A DNA stretch of 7,612 bases from Gemmatimonadota bacterium (GTDB lineage Bacteria > Gemmatimonadota > Gemmatimonadetes > Longimicrobiales > Gaopeijiaceae): contig WGEM01000549.1 of NCBI GenBank assembly GCA_015492755.1, positions 1 through 7,612 of the forward strand, written 5' to 3'. Positions 1-5,690 of the stretch are shown here, piece by piece. The first letter of the stretch is position 1. The number at the start of each line of letters is the position of its first letter. The notes below the pieces were generated by a model, which did no database searches, had not been told where the DNA came from, and saw only the letters and a program-made list of their open reading frames with translations. The translations under genes and the position numbers were made by a program.

Positions 1-624
1 ATCTGGGCGTGCCCCGGCTGGAGCGCTTCCGGGTGGAGCGGACCCCGCCCGCGCCATGACGCGGAGCACCCACCCCGACGCCGCCAGCGACAGGAACATG
101 AGCGCCACGCCGCTGCGGCGCAGCAGCGCGCCGATCTCCTGATCCTTCGAGAGCTTGCCGAAGCGCATGAGCATGGTGGTCCAGTCGTGGTCGGCGGCGT
201 CCACCGGACCGAAGGGCGAGACCAGCGGGAGCGCCTGCGCCCGCGCGTCGGCGGCGTAGACCCCCGCGCCCACGAAGGCGGTACCCAGCCAGAAGAGGCA
301 CACGGCGGCCCCGAAGGGATCGCGCTGCTTCAGGAGCAGGTAGAGCCCCGCCGCAAGCGGGACGCCCAGCTCGAAGATGGTCCCGCCGGCGGTGGTGAGG
401 AGGCGGTGGCCCGTCCATGAGAAGAAGGCGTGTCCCATCTCGTGGAAGGCCAGGTTGATGCCGGAGAAGATGGATCCGCCGGTGGGGTCATCCAGGTACC
501 CCTTCAGGATCCACGCCAGCACCAGGAGGAGCGGCGCCCGGACCCACCAGCGGCGGCCTGCGACGCACGCCTCCGTCCAGGCGCGGGCGCGCGCGAGGAG
601 CGGGTTGGGGGCGGTGGGGCTCAC
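1..624 (-). CDS. HEXXH-motif integral membrane protein, putative zinc metallopeptidase (C-terminus cut off)
   Basis: The frame is open for 208 codons, from a GTG at 624 to the window's left edge, and no stop is reached. The GTG overlaps the TGA of the upstream ATPase (GTGA), so translation is probably coupled and the two genes form one transcript. A hydrophobic segment lies at about residues 26-40. It is followed by H61-E62-M-G-H65, an HEXXH zinc site at the edge of a hydrophobic segment, then further membrane segments around residues 79-125 and 167-185. The loop at about 125-145 has a conserved-looking ADARAQALPL stretch followed by HDW. The arrangement fits a conserved family of small membrane proteins with a FHExGH site that resembles M50/site-2 proteases. 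The family assignment is from memory of the motif pattern. Catalysis is inferred, and the substrate is unknown. Confidence 0.75.
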   Translation of the reverse strand, partial: MSPTAPNPLLARARAWTEACVAGRRWWVRAPLLLVLAWILKGYLDDPTGGSIFSGINLAFHEMGHAFFSWTGHRLLTTAGGTIFELGVPLAAGLYLLLKQRDPFGAAVCLFWLGTAFVGAGVYAADARAQALPLVSPFGPVDAADHDWTTMLMRFGKLSKDQEIGALLRRSGVALMFLSLAASGWVLRVMARAGSAPPGSAPAGARPD

Positions 625-1787
625 AGGGGGTGGATCTCCTGCCAGATGGCCCGCACCGGCACCGCGCGGATGCGCTCGGCCATGGGGTAGGTCTCGCCGC
701 CCGCGTAAAGGACGTCGATGCGCTCCAGCTCCAGGTCCTCCATCGCGATGCGCATGGACCGGGTGACGGTGGGTGCCACGGTGCGCTTCACCTCGAAGCC
801 CAACCGGTGCCTACCCCGCATCACCACCAGGTCGATCTCCGCCCCCGCATGCGTGGCCCAGAAATACGCGTCCTCGTCCCACCGGACCCCCAGCCGGTCC
901 ACCGTGTTCAAGAGCGCAAAGGACTCCCACGACGCCCCCGCCTTGGGATGCCCCTCCAGCTCGTCGAGCGTGTCCAGCGCCAGGAGCGCATGGAGGAGGC
1001 CCGTGTCCGACACGTAGATCTTGGGCGCACGCACCTGCCGCTTCCCCAGATTCGCGTGCCAGGGCCGCAAACGCCGCACCACCAGCGCGGAGGTGAGGGC
1101 ATCCAGGTAGCGCCGGATGCTGGTGTCGGATACGCCCAGGGAGCCAGCCAGGCGAGCCGAGTTCAGCGTCTCGCCGTGGGCGTGCGCCAGCATCGTCCCG
1201 AGGCGGCGCATGGTGTCCGGCGGGGCGCCCGCGCCCAGCCGGGGAAGGTCCCGCTCCAGGAAGGTACGCACGAACTGGCGGCGCCACTCGCTGCTCATGG
1301 CGTCCGATTCCGAAGCGAAGGCGGGCGGGAAGCCGCCGCGCACCCAGAGTCGCTCGGCGGCGTGGGCGCCCACCTCGTCCAATCGGAGCGGCGTAAGCTC
1401 GTGATATGCGATCCGGCCTGCCAGCGATTCGCTGCTCTGGCGCAGAAGGTCCGGGCCTGCGCTGCCCAGCACCAGGAAGCGGGCGGGCCGGTGTGGCCGG
1501 TCCGCCAGCACGCGGAGCACCCGGAAGAGATCGGGTAGGTGCTGGATTTCGTCGAGGATCACCAGGCCCTCGAGGCGTTCCAGCGCCAGGACGGGATCGG
1601 CGAGCCGCGCTTCGTCGCGCGGATCCTCCAGATCGAATCGTGTGCAGGGTCCTTCCCAGCGCTCCGCGATCATCCGCGCCAGCGTGCTCTTGCCCACCTG
1701 CCGCGGGCCCACCAGCCCCACCACGGGGAAGTGCTGCAGGAGCTCCAGAACGCGCTCGAGGTGCCGGGGACGGGGGATGAGTCGCAT
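621..1787 (-). CDS. AAA-type P-loop ATPase with C-terminal DUF4143 domain
   Basis: The protein has 388 residues, typical for the stand-alone AAA_14/DUF4143 ATPases. Walker A is GPRQVGKST (27-35, K33), Walker B is LVILDE (75-80) and is followed by IQHLPDL, and the sensor-1 region is FLVLGSAG (104-111). The SLAGRI motif at 121-126 is usual for the family. A winged-helix-like segment lies around 208-240 and the YVSDTGLLHALL motif at 258-269. The C-terminus carries AEIDLVV (316-322) and GFEVK (330-334), the D...ExK arrangement of restriction-like folds. The ATG at 1787 was chosen because family similarity begins there; no good Shine-Dalgarno precedes it. The frame stays open far upstream, but that extension is low-complexity and not protein-like. 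The gene shares a GTGA overlap with the downstream membrane protease. Cellular roles of this family are poorly defined, and these genes are often transferred between genomes. Confidence 0.92.
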   Translation of the reverse strand: MRLIPRPRHLERVLELLQHFPVVGLVGPRQVGKSTLARMIAERWEGPCTRFDLEDPRDEARLADPVLALERLEGLVILDEIQHLPDLFRVLRVLADRPHRPARFLVLGSAGPDLLRQSSESLAGRIAYHELTPLRLDEVGAHAAERLWVRGGFPPAFASESDAMSSEWRRQFVRTFLERDLPRLGAGAPPDTMRRLGTMLAHAHGETLNSARLAGSLGVSDTSIRRYLDALTSALVVRRLRPWHANLGKRQVRAPKIYVSDTGLLHALLALDTLDELEGHPKAGASWESFALLNTVDRLGVRWDEDAYFWATHAGAEIDLVVMRGRHRLGFEVKRTVAPTVTRSMRIAMEDLELERIDVLYAGGETYPMAERIRAVPVRAIWQEIHPL

Positions 1788-1868
1788 GTGCCATCGCTGG
1801 GCTGAGGACGTGCACCCGCGTCGGCCGCCTCGGGGAGGATCCGGGTGGGGCGGTGACGCTAGGCTGGA

Positions 1869-1897
1869 AATATCGACATCGCGTGTCGGATTTACAA
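1869..1897 (-). promoter_or_regulatory. Candidate promoter for the ATPase/membrane-protease pair
   Basis: On the minus strand TTGTAA (1897-1892) and GATATT (1874-1869) are 17 bases apart. Each matches the sigma70-type consensus at four of six positions. This is one of the few AT-rich patches in the intergenic DNA and lies about 80 bases before the ATPase ATG. The spacer holds a small dyad, CGACA-N5-TGTCG (1874-1888), which could be an operator. The boxes are weak and this is inference only. Confidence 0.3.
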
Positions 1898-2009
1898 GGA
1901 TATCGTGCCGGAGCAGGCGCTGCCGTGGCGCACGCCGTTCGGGTGAGGCGGATCCGCTCCGTTCCGCTGCCGGCCCGCTCCGCCACCGGTCCGACGGCGA
2001 ACGGTCCAC

Positions 2010-2048
2010 AAAAAAGAGGACGCCACCGGCGCTGGACCGGTGGCGTCC
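2010..2048 (-). terminator. Strong intrinsic terminator on the minus strand
   Basis: GGACGCCACCGG (2018-2029) and CCGGTGGCGTCC (2037-2048) form a perfect 12-bp stem with a 7-base loop. Read on the minus strand it is followed by TC and then six T (2015-2010). This is textbook Rho-independent architecture. It ends the short unit that begins near 2217 and would also stop read-through from the M50B gene into the ATPase. There is no matching T-tract on the plus side, so it acts in one direction. Confidence 0.85.
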
Positions 2049-2055
2049 CGACTGT

Positions 2056-2082
2056 CGTAGCCCGGCGCGATGGCCGGCTACG
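2056..2082 (-). repeat. Second hairpin just before the terminator
   Basis: CGTAGCC (2056-2062) and GGCTACG (2076-2082) pair over 7 bp. After a single bulged base the stem can extend by three more G-C pairs, leaving a six-base loop. In the minus-strand transcript it lies only seven bases before the terminator stem. The TAG of the 22-codon frame (2080-2078) falls inside it. Two adjacent stable hairpins suggest a structured RNA 3' end. Confidence 0.5.
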
Positions 2083-2115
2083 GCGCGAACAGCGATGTGG
2101 TGTGCGGCTCGGCTT

Positions 2116-2178
2116 CTAGAGGCCGCTCCGGCGATCGCTTGCCCATGCCGGGCTCGACAGGGTACACGGACTGGACAA
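2116..2178 (-). CDS. Candidate 20-residue peptide ORF behind an extended Shine-Dalgarno
   Basis: A TTG at 2178 begins directly after the 14-base Shine-Dalgarno, six bases from GGAGG, which is a normal spacing. The frame runs 20 codons to a TAG at 2118-2116 and encodes a Ser/Pro-rich peptide with one cysteine. An alternative frame uses GTG (2167) or ATG (2146) and ends at the TAG at 2080-2078. Its ATG version is a 22-residue peptide rich in Pro, Glu and Arg, but those starts lie 17 or more bases from the Shine-Dalgarno. I recognise neither peptide. Only the regulatory context argues for translation here; the codons themselves give no support. The transcript could instead act as an RNA. Confidence 0.25.
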   Translation of the reverse strand: MSSPCTLSSPAWASDRRSGL

Positions 2179-2192
2179 GGATCACCTCCTTT
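2179..2192 (-). promoter_or_regulatory. 14-base extended Shine-Dalgarno, perfect anti-16S match
   Basis: The minus strand reads AAAGGAGGTGATCC, the full complement of the universal 16S rRNA 3' end (GGATCACCTCCTTT). No clear gene in this window has a Shine-Dalgarno longer than about seven bases, and several have none visible. The site lies about 25 bases downstream of the predicted transcription start and directly before a TTG codon. Confidence 0.7.
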
Positions 2193-2223
2193 GTAGCGGT
2201 GGAACATCGGGCGGATCGACGCC

Positions 2224-2252
2224 ACGATACGACACCGCCGCGCGCTTCGCAA
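2224..2252 (-). promoter_or_regulatory. Sigma70-like promoter of the short transcription unit
   Basis: On the minus strand TTGCGA (2252-2247) and TATCGT (2229-2224) are separated by exactly 17 bases. Each matches consensus at four of six positions, including the most conserved bases. Transcription would start near 2217, placing the extended Shine-Dalgarno about 25 bases in and the terminator about 170-200 bases downstream. The combination is more convincing than the boxes alone. Confidence 0.45.
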
Positions 2253-2335
2253 GCATCTCGACGCGGAGCACGAGATATGGGGGGTGACGAAGCTCGGGGG
2301 CACGAAATGTGGGGCCTGCGGGCGGGCCCCGAGCG

Positions 2336-3004
2336 TCACGCCTCCCGGTACGCCCGCCGCCAGAGGAGCCACGCCACCCAGAGCGCCGCAGCGATCCAGA
2401 GCACACCCCACACCAGCGTGGGCACGTGGGTGAGTTCCGCCAGCATCGCGGCGTCGGAGCGGAGCCCCGGACGGTCCAGGACGTCGCTCTTGATGTCCAG
2501 GATGGCGTAGAGGACGCTCACCAGCCCGATGACCAGGAGGATGGCGCGGTTCACGCCCTCCCCGGCCCGGCGGGCGGAGAGGAGGAGCGTGGCGCCGAAG
2601 GCGAGGCCGAAGGCCACGCCGAAGGGGCTCCGCACGTAGAGGAGGGTGAGGGCGATCACCGCCGCCCCCACCGCCCCGTTCACCCAGTCGGTGCGGATGC
2701 GGGCGCTCCGGGCCGCCTCCACCATGGCGGCGCCCCAGAGCAGGCTCCCCAGGTACCCCGCCGAGAGCGTGAGGAAGGCGTTGCCGCCGGGGCAGTGGCA
2801 GGCGCCCCCCTGCCCGGGGTCCAGCACGATCTTCTCGATGCGGCCGCCGGTGGCCACCGCCGCCAGCGCGTGGCTGATCTCGTGCAGCAGCACCACGAAG
2901 ATCTTCAGCGGGTAGACCAGCGCCGTGTCCCACGCCACCCAGAGGGCGGCGAAGAGGAGGGCGAAGCCCGCCACGAATTCCAGCTTCCGGCGCGGTGTGC
3001 TCAT
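2336..3004 (-). CDS. M50B-like integral membrane zinc metalloprotease
   Basis: This 222-residue protein is mostly hydrophobic. A first membrane segment covers about residues 10-30. It is followed by a second segment containing HEISH (41-45), the HEXXH zinc site, then AxxTGGxIEKI. A loop with ACHCPGG leads into NAFLTLSAGYLGSLLWGA, the conserved glycine-rich segment of the M50B family. Several more membrane segments fill the C-terminal half. Proteins of this type are predicted to sit in the cytoplasmic membrane and may cut substrates within or near the bilayer. The ATG at 3004 has GGGGAG six bases upstream (3016-3011). It lies 40 bases after the isomerase gene and is the last gene of that operon. 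The family call is strong, but the substrate is unknown. The Cys-x-Cys in the loop is an extra feature worth noting. Confidence 0.85.
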   Translation of the reverse strand: MSTPRRKLEFVAGFALLFAALWVAWDTALVYPLKIFVVLLHEISHALAAVATGGRIEKIVLDPGQGGACHCPGGNAFLTLSAGYLGSLLWGAAMVEAARSARIRTDWVNGAVGAAVIALTLLYVRSPFGVAFGLAFGATLLLSARRAGEGVNRAILLVIGLVSVLYAILDIKSDVLDRPGLRSDAAMLAELTHVPTLVWGVLWIAAALWVAWLLWRRAYREA

Positions 3005-3044
3005 GGTGCGCTCCCCTACGGACGTCGGGTCCGCCGGGCTTCAC

Positions 3045-4097
3045 TCACGCGCCAGCCGCGCCCGTGGTGATGGGCGCGTAGGCGCGGAAGACGTCGGCGT
3101 ACTGCGCCAGCTCGTCGCGCACCAGGCGGGCGTTCTGCGCGGCGTTGCCCAGCGCCTCCAGCGAGGCACGGGCCACCTCGTCGCGGCTCATGCCCGGGCG
3201 AAAGCCCAGCGCCGCCCGCCACCGGTAGACGGTGTCGTCCCAGCGCCGGCGGAGCTCCGCCACCTCGCTCTCCGGCACCCGGAGTCCGCGGCGGCTGGCC
3301 TCCGCCAGAGCGGCGCTGCGGCGCGCGTCGGCGTCCGCGCCCGGGGGGACGTGCTCGTCCAGCCACGCCTCCAGGACGGCGGCGGGGTCGTCCAGTTGCC
3401 GCGCCACACGGCGCGCCACCACCGGGCGCGCCTCGGAGAAGGGCACCACCTGCCGGTCTTCCAGACGCAGGATGTGGTATCCGTACTGCGTCTCCGTCAC
3501 CGGGCTGATCTCGCCGGGCTGCAGCGCCAGCGCCGCCGCCCAGAACTCCGGCACCCACGAGCCCTCGCGACCGGGCTGAAGGAGCCCCTGCCGGCCCTCG
3601 GCGCCGGGCTCCTCGGAGAGTCGGGCCGCCGTCTCGGCGAAGTCCGCCCCCGAACGGAGGAGCTCCAGCGCCTGCTCCGCCTTGCGGCGCGCCGCCTCAC
3701 GGTGCTCCTTCGGCCGCCAGCGCTCGCTGAAGAAGAGGATGTGACGGACGGTGAGTTCCCACTCCGGGTCGGTGAGGTAGTGCGCCTCCAGCACCGCGTC
3801 GTCCACGCCGTGTTTCTCCAGCGTGAGCTCGGCGGCGAGAATGTCCAGGAGGCGGTCCTCCCGCCACCGCTCCACCTGCGGTGCGCCCAGCGCGTCGGTG
3901 GCGGAGTCGGCCACCGCCAGCGCCAGAGCGGTGAGATAGGCCAGTGTCTCGCGGCGCTCGGGGGAGAGGCCCAGGAGCTGGTCCTCGCTGTAGGCGACGG
4001 GCCCCACGGTGAGCGCCGGTGGCTCGCCGCCGCCGCACGCCGCCAGGAACGCCGCCGCCAGGAGGGCGAAGGAGCGGGTGGTGCGGATCCGGTTCAT
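3045..4097 (-). CDS. Parvulin-type (PpiC/SurA-like) peptidyl-prolyl isomerase lipoprotein
   Basis: The protein has 350 residues. The N-terminus is a lipoprotein signal: RIRTTR, a hydrophobic core, and the lipobox LAAC with C21. An N-terminal helical chaperone-like region (about 35-112) is followed by the parvulin domain (about 114-214). That domain contains RHILFF with H119, the ADFAETAARLSEE stretch, FWAAALALQPGEIS, and YGYHILRL with H208; the two histidines are the usual parvulin pair. A charged helical tail (about 215-350) follows. It should be anchored to a membrane outside the cytoplasm and assist folding of exported proteins by cis/trans isomerisation of proline bonds. The ATG at 4097 overlaps the DUF502 stop (ATGA), implying coupled translation. 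The gly/ser-poor linker after C21 is short. Longer upstream readings of this frame overlap DUF502 and are not credible. Confidence 0.9.
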   Translation of the reverse strand: MNRIRTTRSFALLAAAFLAACGGGEPPALTVGPVAYSEDQLLGLSPERRETLAYLTALALAVADSATDALGAPQVERWREDRLLDILAAELTLEKHGVDDAVLEAHYLTDPEWELTVRHILFFSERWRPKEHREAARRKAEQALELLRSGADFAETAARLSEEPGAEGRQGLLQPGREGSWVPEFWAAALALQPGEISPVTETQYGYHILRLEDRQVVPFSEARPVVARRVARQLDDPAAVLEAWLDEHVPPGADADARRSAALAEASRRGLRVPESEVAELRRRWDDTVYRWRAALGFRPGMSRDEVARASLEALGNAAQNARLVRDELAQYADVFRAYAPITTGAAGA

Positions 4098-4774
4098 GGC
4101 GTCAAAGGTGGTGCACCGGCGTCCGGCGGCAAGGAGCCCGCGCCGCCTGCGGCGCTTCCCACCGACGGAGGCACCAGCGTCCCCAGCGACATCACCATCT
4201 TGAATCCCTCCTCCAGCGAGAGGCCCGTGGCCTCCACGTCCGCCTCCGGCACGATCTGCAGAAAGCCGGTGGTGGGGTTGGGTGTGGTGGGCACGAACAC
4301 CGAGCACATGGGCGTCCCGTCCTTCCCCTGGAAGCGTGCGGTGAGGAAGCCCAGAGAGCGGAGTCCCTGGCTGGGAAAGTCGATGAAGACCACCGACTTG
4401 AAGGCGCGGGACTGGCTGGTCTGGAACGCCGCCGCCACCTGCTTCGACGCGGAGTAGATCACCTTCACGAAGGGGAGGCGGAGGACGATGCGCTCGCCCA
4501 TTTCCAGGATCCTGCGCCCCACCACGTGGGTGGCCAGCACCCCCAGGAGGTAGACCGCCGCCACCAGAATCCCCACCGAGAGCGCCGCCCGCCAGATCCA
4601 CGGCCAGTGTTCCACCGCCGGGTCGATGAAGGGCAGCAGAAGTGAGGCGGTGAGGGAGAAGACGAAGCGGAGGAAGAGGATCGTCACCACCAGCGGCACC
4701 AGCACCACCAGACCCGAGGCGAAGCGGGCGCGGTGGGTCCGGAGGGGCTGCGGAGGATGCGGGGCAGGGTTCAT
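4094..4774 (-). CDS. DUF502 family membrane protein
   Basis: The protein has 226 residues, the usual family size. After a basic, proline-rich N-terminus come two membrane segments (about 18-42 and 62-86) separated by a PFIDP loop. Then come LPFVKVIYSASKQV (100-113), VVFIDFPSQGLRSLGF (128-143) and PTTPNPTTGF (162-171), all hallmarks of DUF502. The function of the family is unknown. The soluble C-terminal half ends in a Pro/Gly/Ala-rich tail. It is the first gene of a three-gene envelope operon with the isomerase lipoprotein and the M50B protease. The ATG at 4774 has no visible Shine-Dalgarno; an ATG five bases upstream reads straight into a stop. The gene diverges from the DsbD-like gene across a region with nested inverted repeats. 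Confidence 0.88.
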   Translation of the reverse strand: MNPAPHPPQPLRTHRARFASGLVVLVPLVVTILFLRFVFSLTASLLLPFIDPAVEHWPWIWRAALSVGILVAAVYLLGVLATHVVGRRILEMGERIVLRLPFVKVIYSASKQVAAAFQTSQSRAFKSVVFIDFPSQGLRSLGFLTARFQGKDGTPMCSVFVPTTPNPTTGFLQIVPEADVEATGLSLEEGFKMVMSLGTLVPPSVGSAAGGAGSLPPDAGAPPLTP

Positions 4775-4790
4775 GGCATGGGTCGTGGTG

Positions 4791-4907
4791 TGGGTCCACG
4801 GATCTGCAGCGACGCTTCATACCCCGCAGCCCGCGCCAGGAACCGCAGGCGGCGTCCCGGGGTTGGACGGCGGGCCCTCACGCCGCCTGCGGGCGGGGGT
4901 GGACCCA
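4791..4907. repeat. Outer inverted repeat of the divergent intergenic region
   Basis: TGGGTCCAC (4791-4799) and GTGGACCCA (4899-4907) are perfect 9-base inverted copies that bracket the longer 13-base repeat. The left copy is 17 bases from the DUF502 start and the right copy about 30 bases from the DsbD-like start. Such placement suits a shared regulator or DNA looping. No factor can be named, and GC-rich DNA makes chance pairs more likely. Confidence 0.45.
4843..4892. repeat. Perfect 13-base inverted repeat between divergent genes
   Basis: CCGCAGGCGGCGT (4843-4855) and ACGCCGCCTGCGG (4880-4892) are exact inverted copies separated by 24 bases. The pair is centred in the 161-base gap between the DUF502 and DsbD-like genes. 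No T-tract follows on either side, so it is unlikely to be a terminator. It could be an operator pair for both operons or an RNA hairpin in a 5' leader. I see no convincing promoter boxes in this gap. Confidence 0.6.
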
Positions 4908-4935
4908 GTGGCCGTACTTCCGCCATCATCCTCCC

Positions 4936-5670
4936 GTGAACGCACTCGCCATCCTCGTCCAGATCGAGCCGCCGGGCGGCCTCTCGGAGGCGCTCTCGCA
5001 GAGTCCGCTCCTGGCGGTGGGCGCGCTCTTCCTGGCGGGCGTGCTCACCAGCCTCACGCCGTGCGTCTACCCCATGATCCCCATCACCACGGCGGTCATC
5101 GCGGGCACCGCGAAGGAGGGGCAGTCGAAGGCGCGCACGGTGGGGCTCACCCTCACGTACGCCGTGGGGCTGGCGACGCTCTACGCGGTGCTGGGCGCCA
5201 TCGCCGGCGTCACCGGACAGCTCTTCGGGTCGGTGAGCGCCAGCCCCTGGGCGCGTCTGGCCATCGGGAACCTGCTTCTGGTCTTCGGTCTGGCGATGCT
5301 GGACGTCATCCCGGTGCCGGTGCCGCGACGGCTCGTGCAGTGGGCGGGCTCCATGGAGGGGGGCTCTTACGGCGCCGTCTTCCTCATGGGCGCCATGTCG
5401 GGGGTGGTGGCGGCGCCCTGCGGCGCGCCGGCCTTCGCGGTGGTCCTCACCTGGGTGGCGGCCACCGGCGCCGGCCTCATGGGCTTCGTCTACCTCTTCG
5501 TCTTCAGCCTGGGGATGACGGCGCTCCTCATCGTGGTGGGGATCTTCTCGGGAACCGTGGCGCTCCTTCCGCGTTCGGGGAAGTGGATGGTATGGGTGAA
5601 GCGCTTCGCCGCCGTCATCATGTTCGCCATGGCGGAGTACTACTTCGTGAGCGCCGGATACAACCTCTGA
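4936..5670 (+). CDS. DsbD/CcdA-type transmembrane thiol-disulfide reductant conduit
   Basis: The protein has 244 residues and about six hydrophobic segments. It corresponds to the membrane (beta) domain of DsbD, without the periplasmic N-terminal domain or a fused C-terminal thioredoxin domain. The two redox cysteines lie in the conserved places: C43 in SLTPCVYPMIPIT and C162 in AAPCGAPAF. Family members pass electrons from cytoplasmic thioredoxin across the membrane to extracytoplasmic thiol proteins. The TPCVYPMIPI form is closer to DsbD than to short CcdA. The GTG at 4936 was chosen because it gives a short N-terminus before the first membrane segment; no Shine-Dalgarno is visible. The gene ends 20 bases before the TlpA-like thioredoxin, its probable partner, and the two are almost certainly co-transcribed. 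Confidence 0.9.
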   Translation: MNALAILVQIEPPGGLSEALSQSPLLAVGALFLAGVLTSLTPCVYPMIPITTAVIAGTAKEGQSKARTVGLTLTYAVGLATLYAVLGAIAGVTGQLFGSVSASPWARLAIGNLLLVFGLAMLDVIPVPVPRRLVQWAGSMEGGSYGAVFLMGAMSGVVAAPCGAPAFAVVLTWVAATGAGLMGFVYLFVFSLGMTALLIVVGIFSGTVALLPRSGKWMVWVKRFAAVIMFAMAEYYFVSAGYNL

Positions 5671-5690
5671 TCTACAGGACGGATCGACGT

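Noticed and set aside
2171..2192. A 16S rRNA gene fragment on the plus strand
   Set aside because: Only the last 14 bases match. The bases before them do not continue the rRNA helix sequence, so it is better read as a minus-strand Shine-Dalgarno.
621..3044. A single 807-codon minus-strand frame spanning the ATPase, the intergenic region and the M50B gene
   Set aside because: Only the part from 1787 down looks like protein. The rest is Arg/Gly/Pro-rich, overlaps the M50B gene in another frame, and crosses a promoter and a terminator. GC-rich DNA lacks stops by chance.
2925..4457. A 510-codon plus-strand frame opposite the isomerase and DUF502 genes
   Set aside because: The opposite strand encodes clear lipoprotein, parvulin and DUF502 motifs. 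The plus-strand translation is low-complexity and is explained by GC-biased antisense frames.
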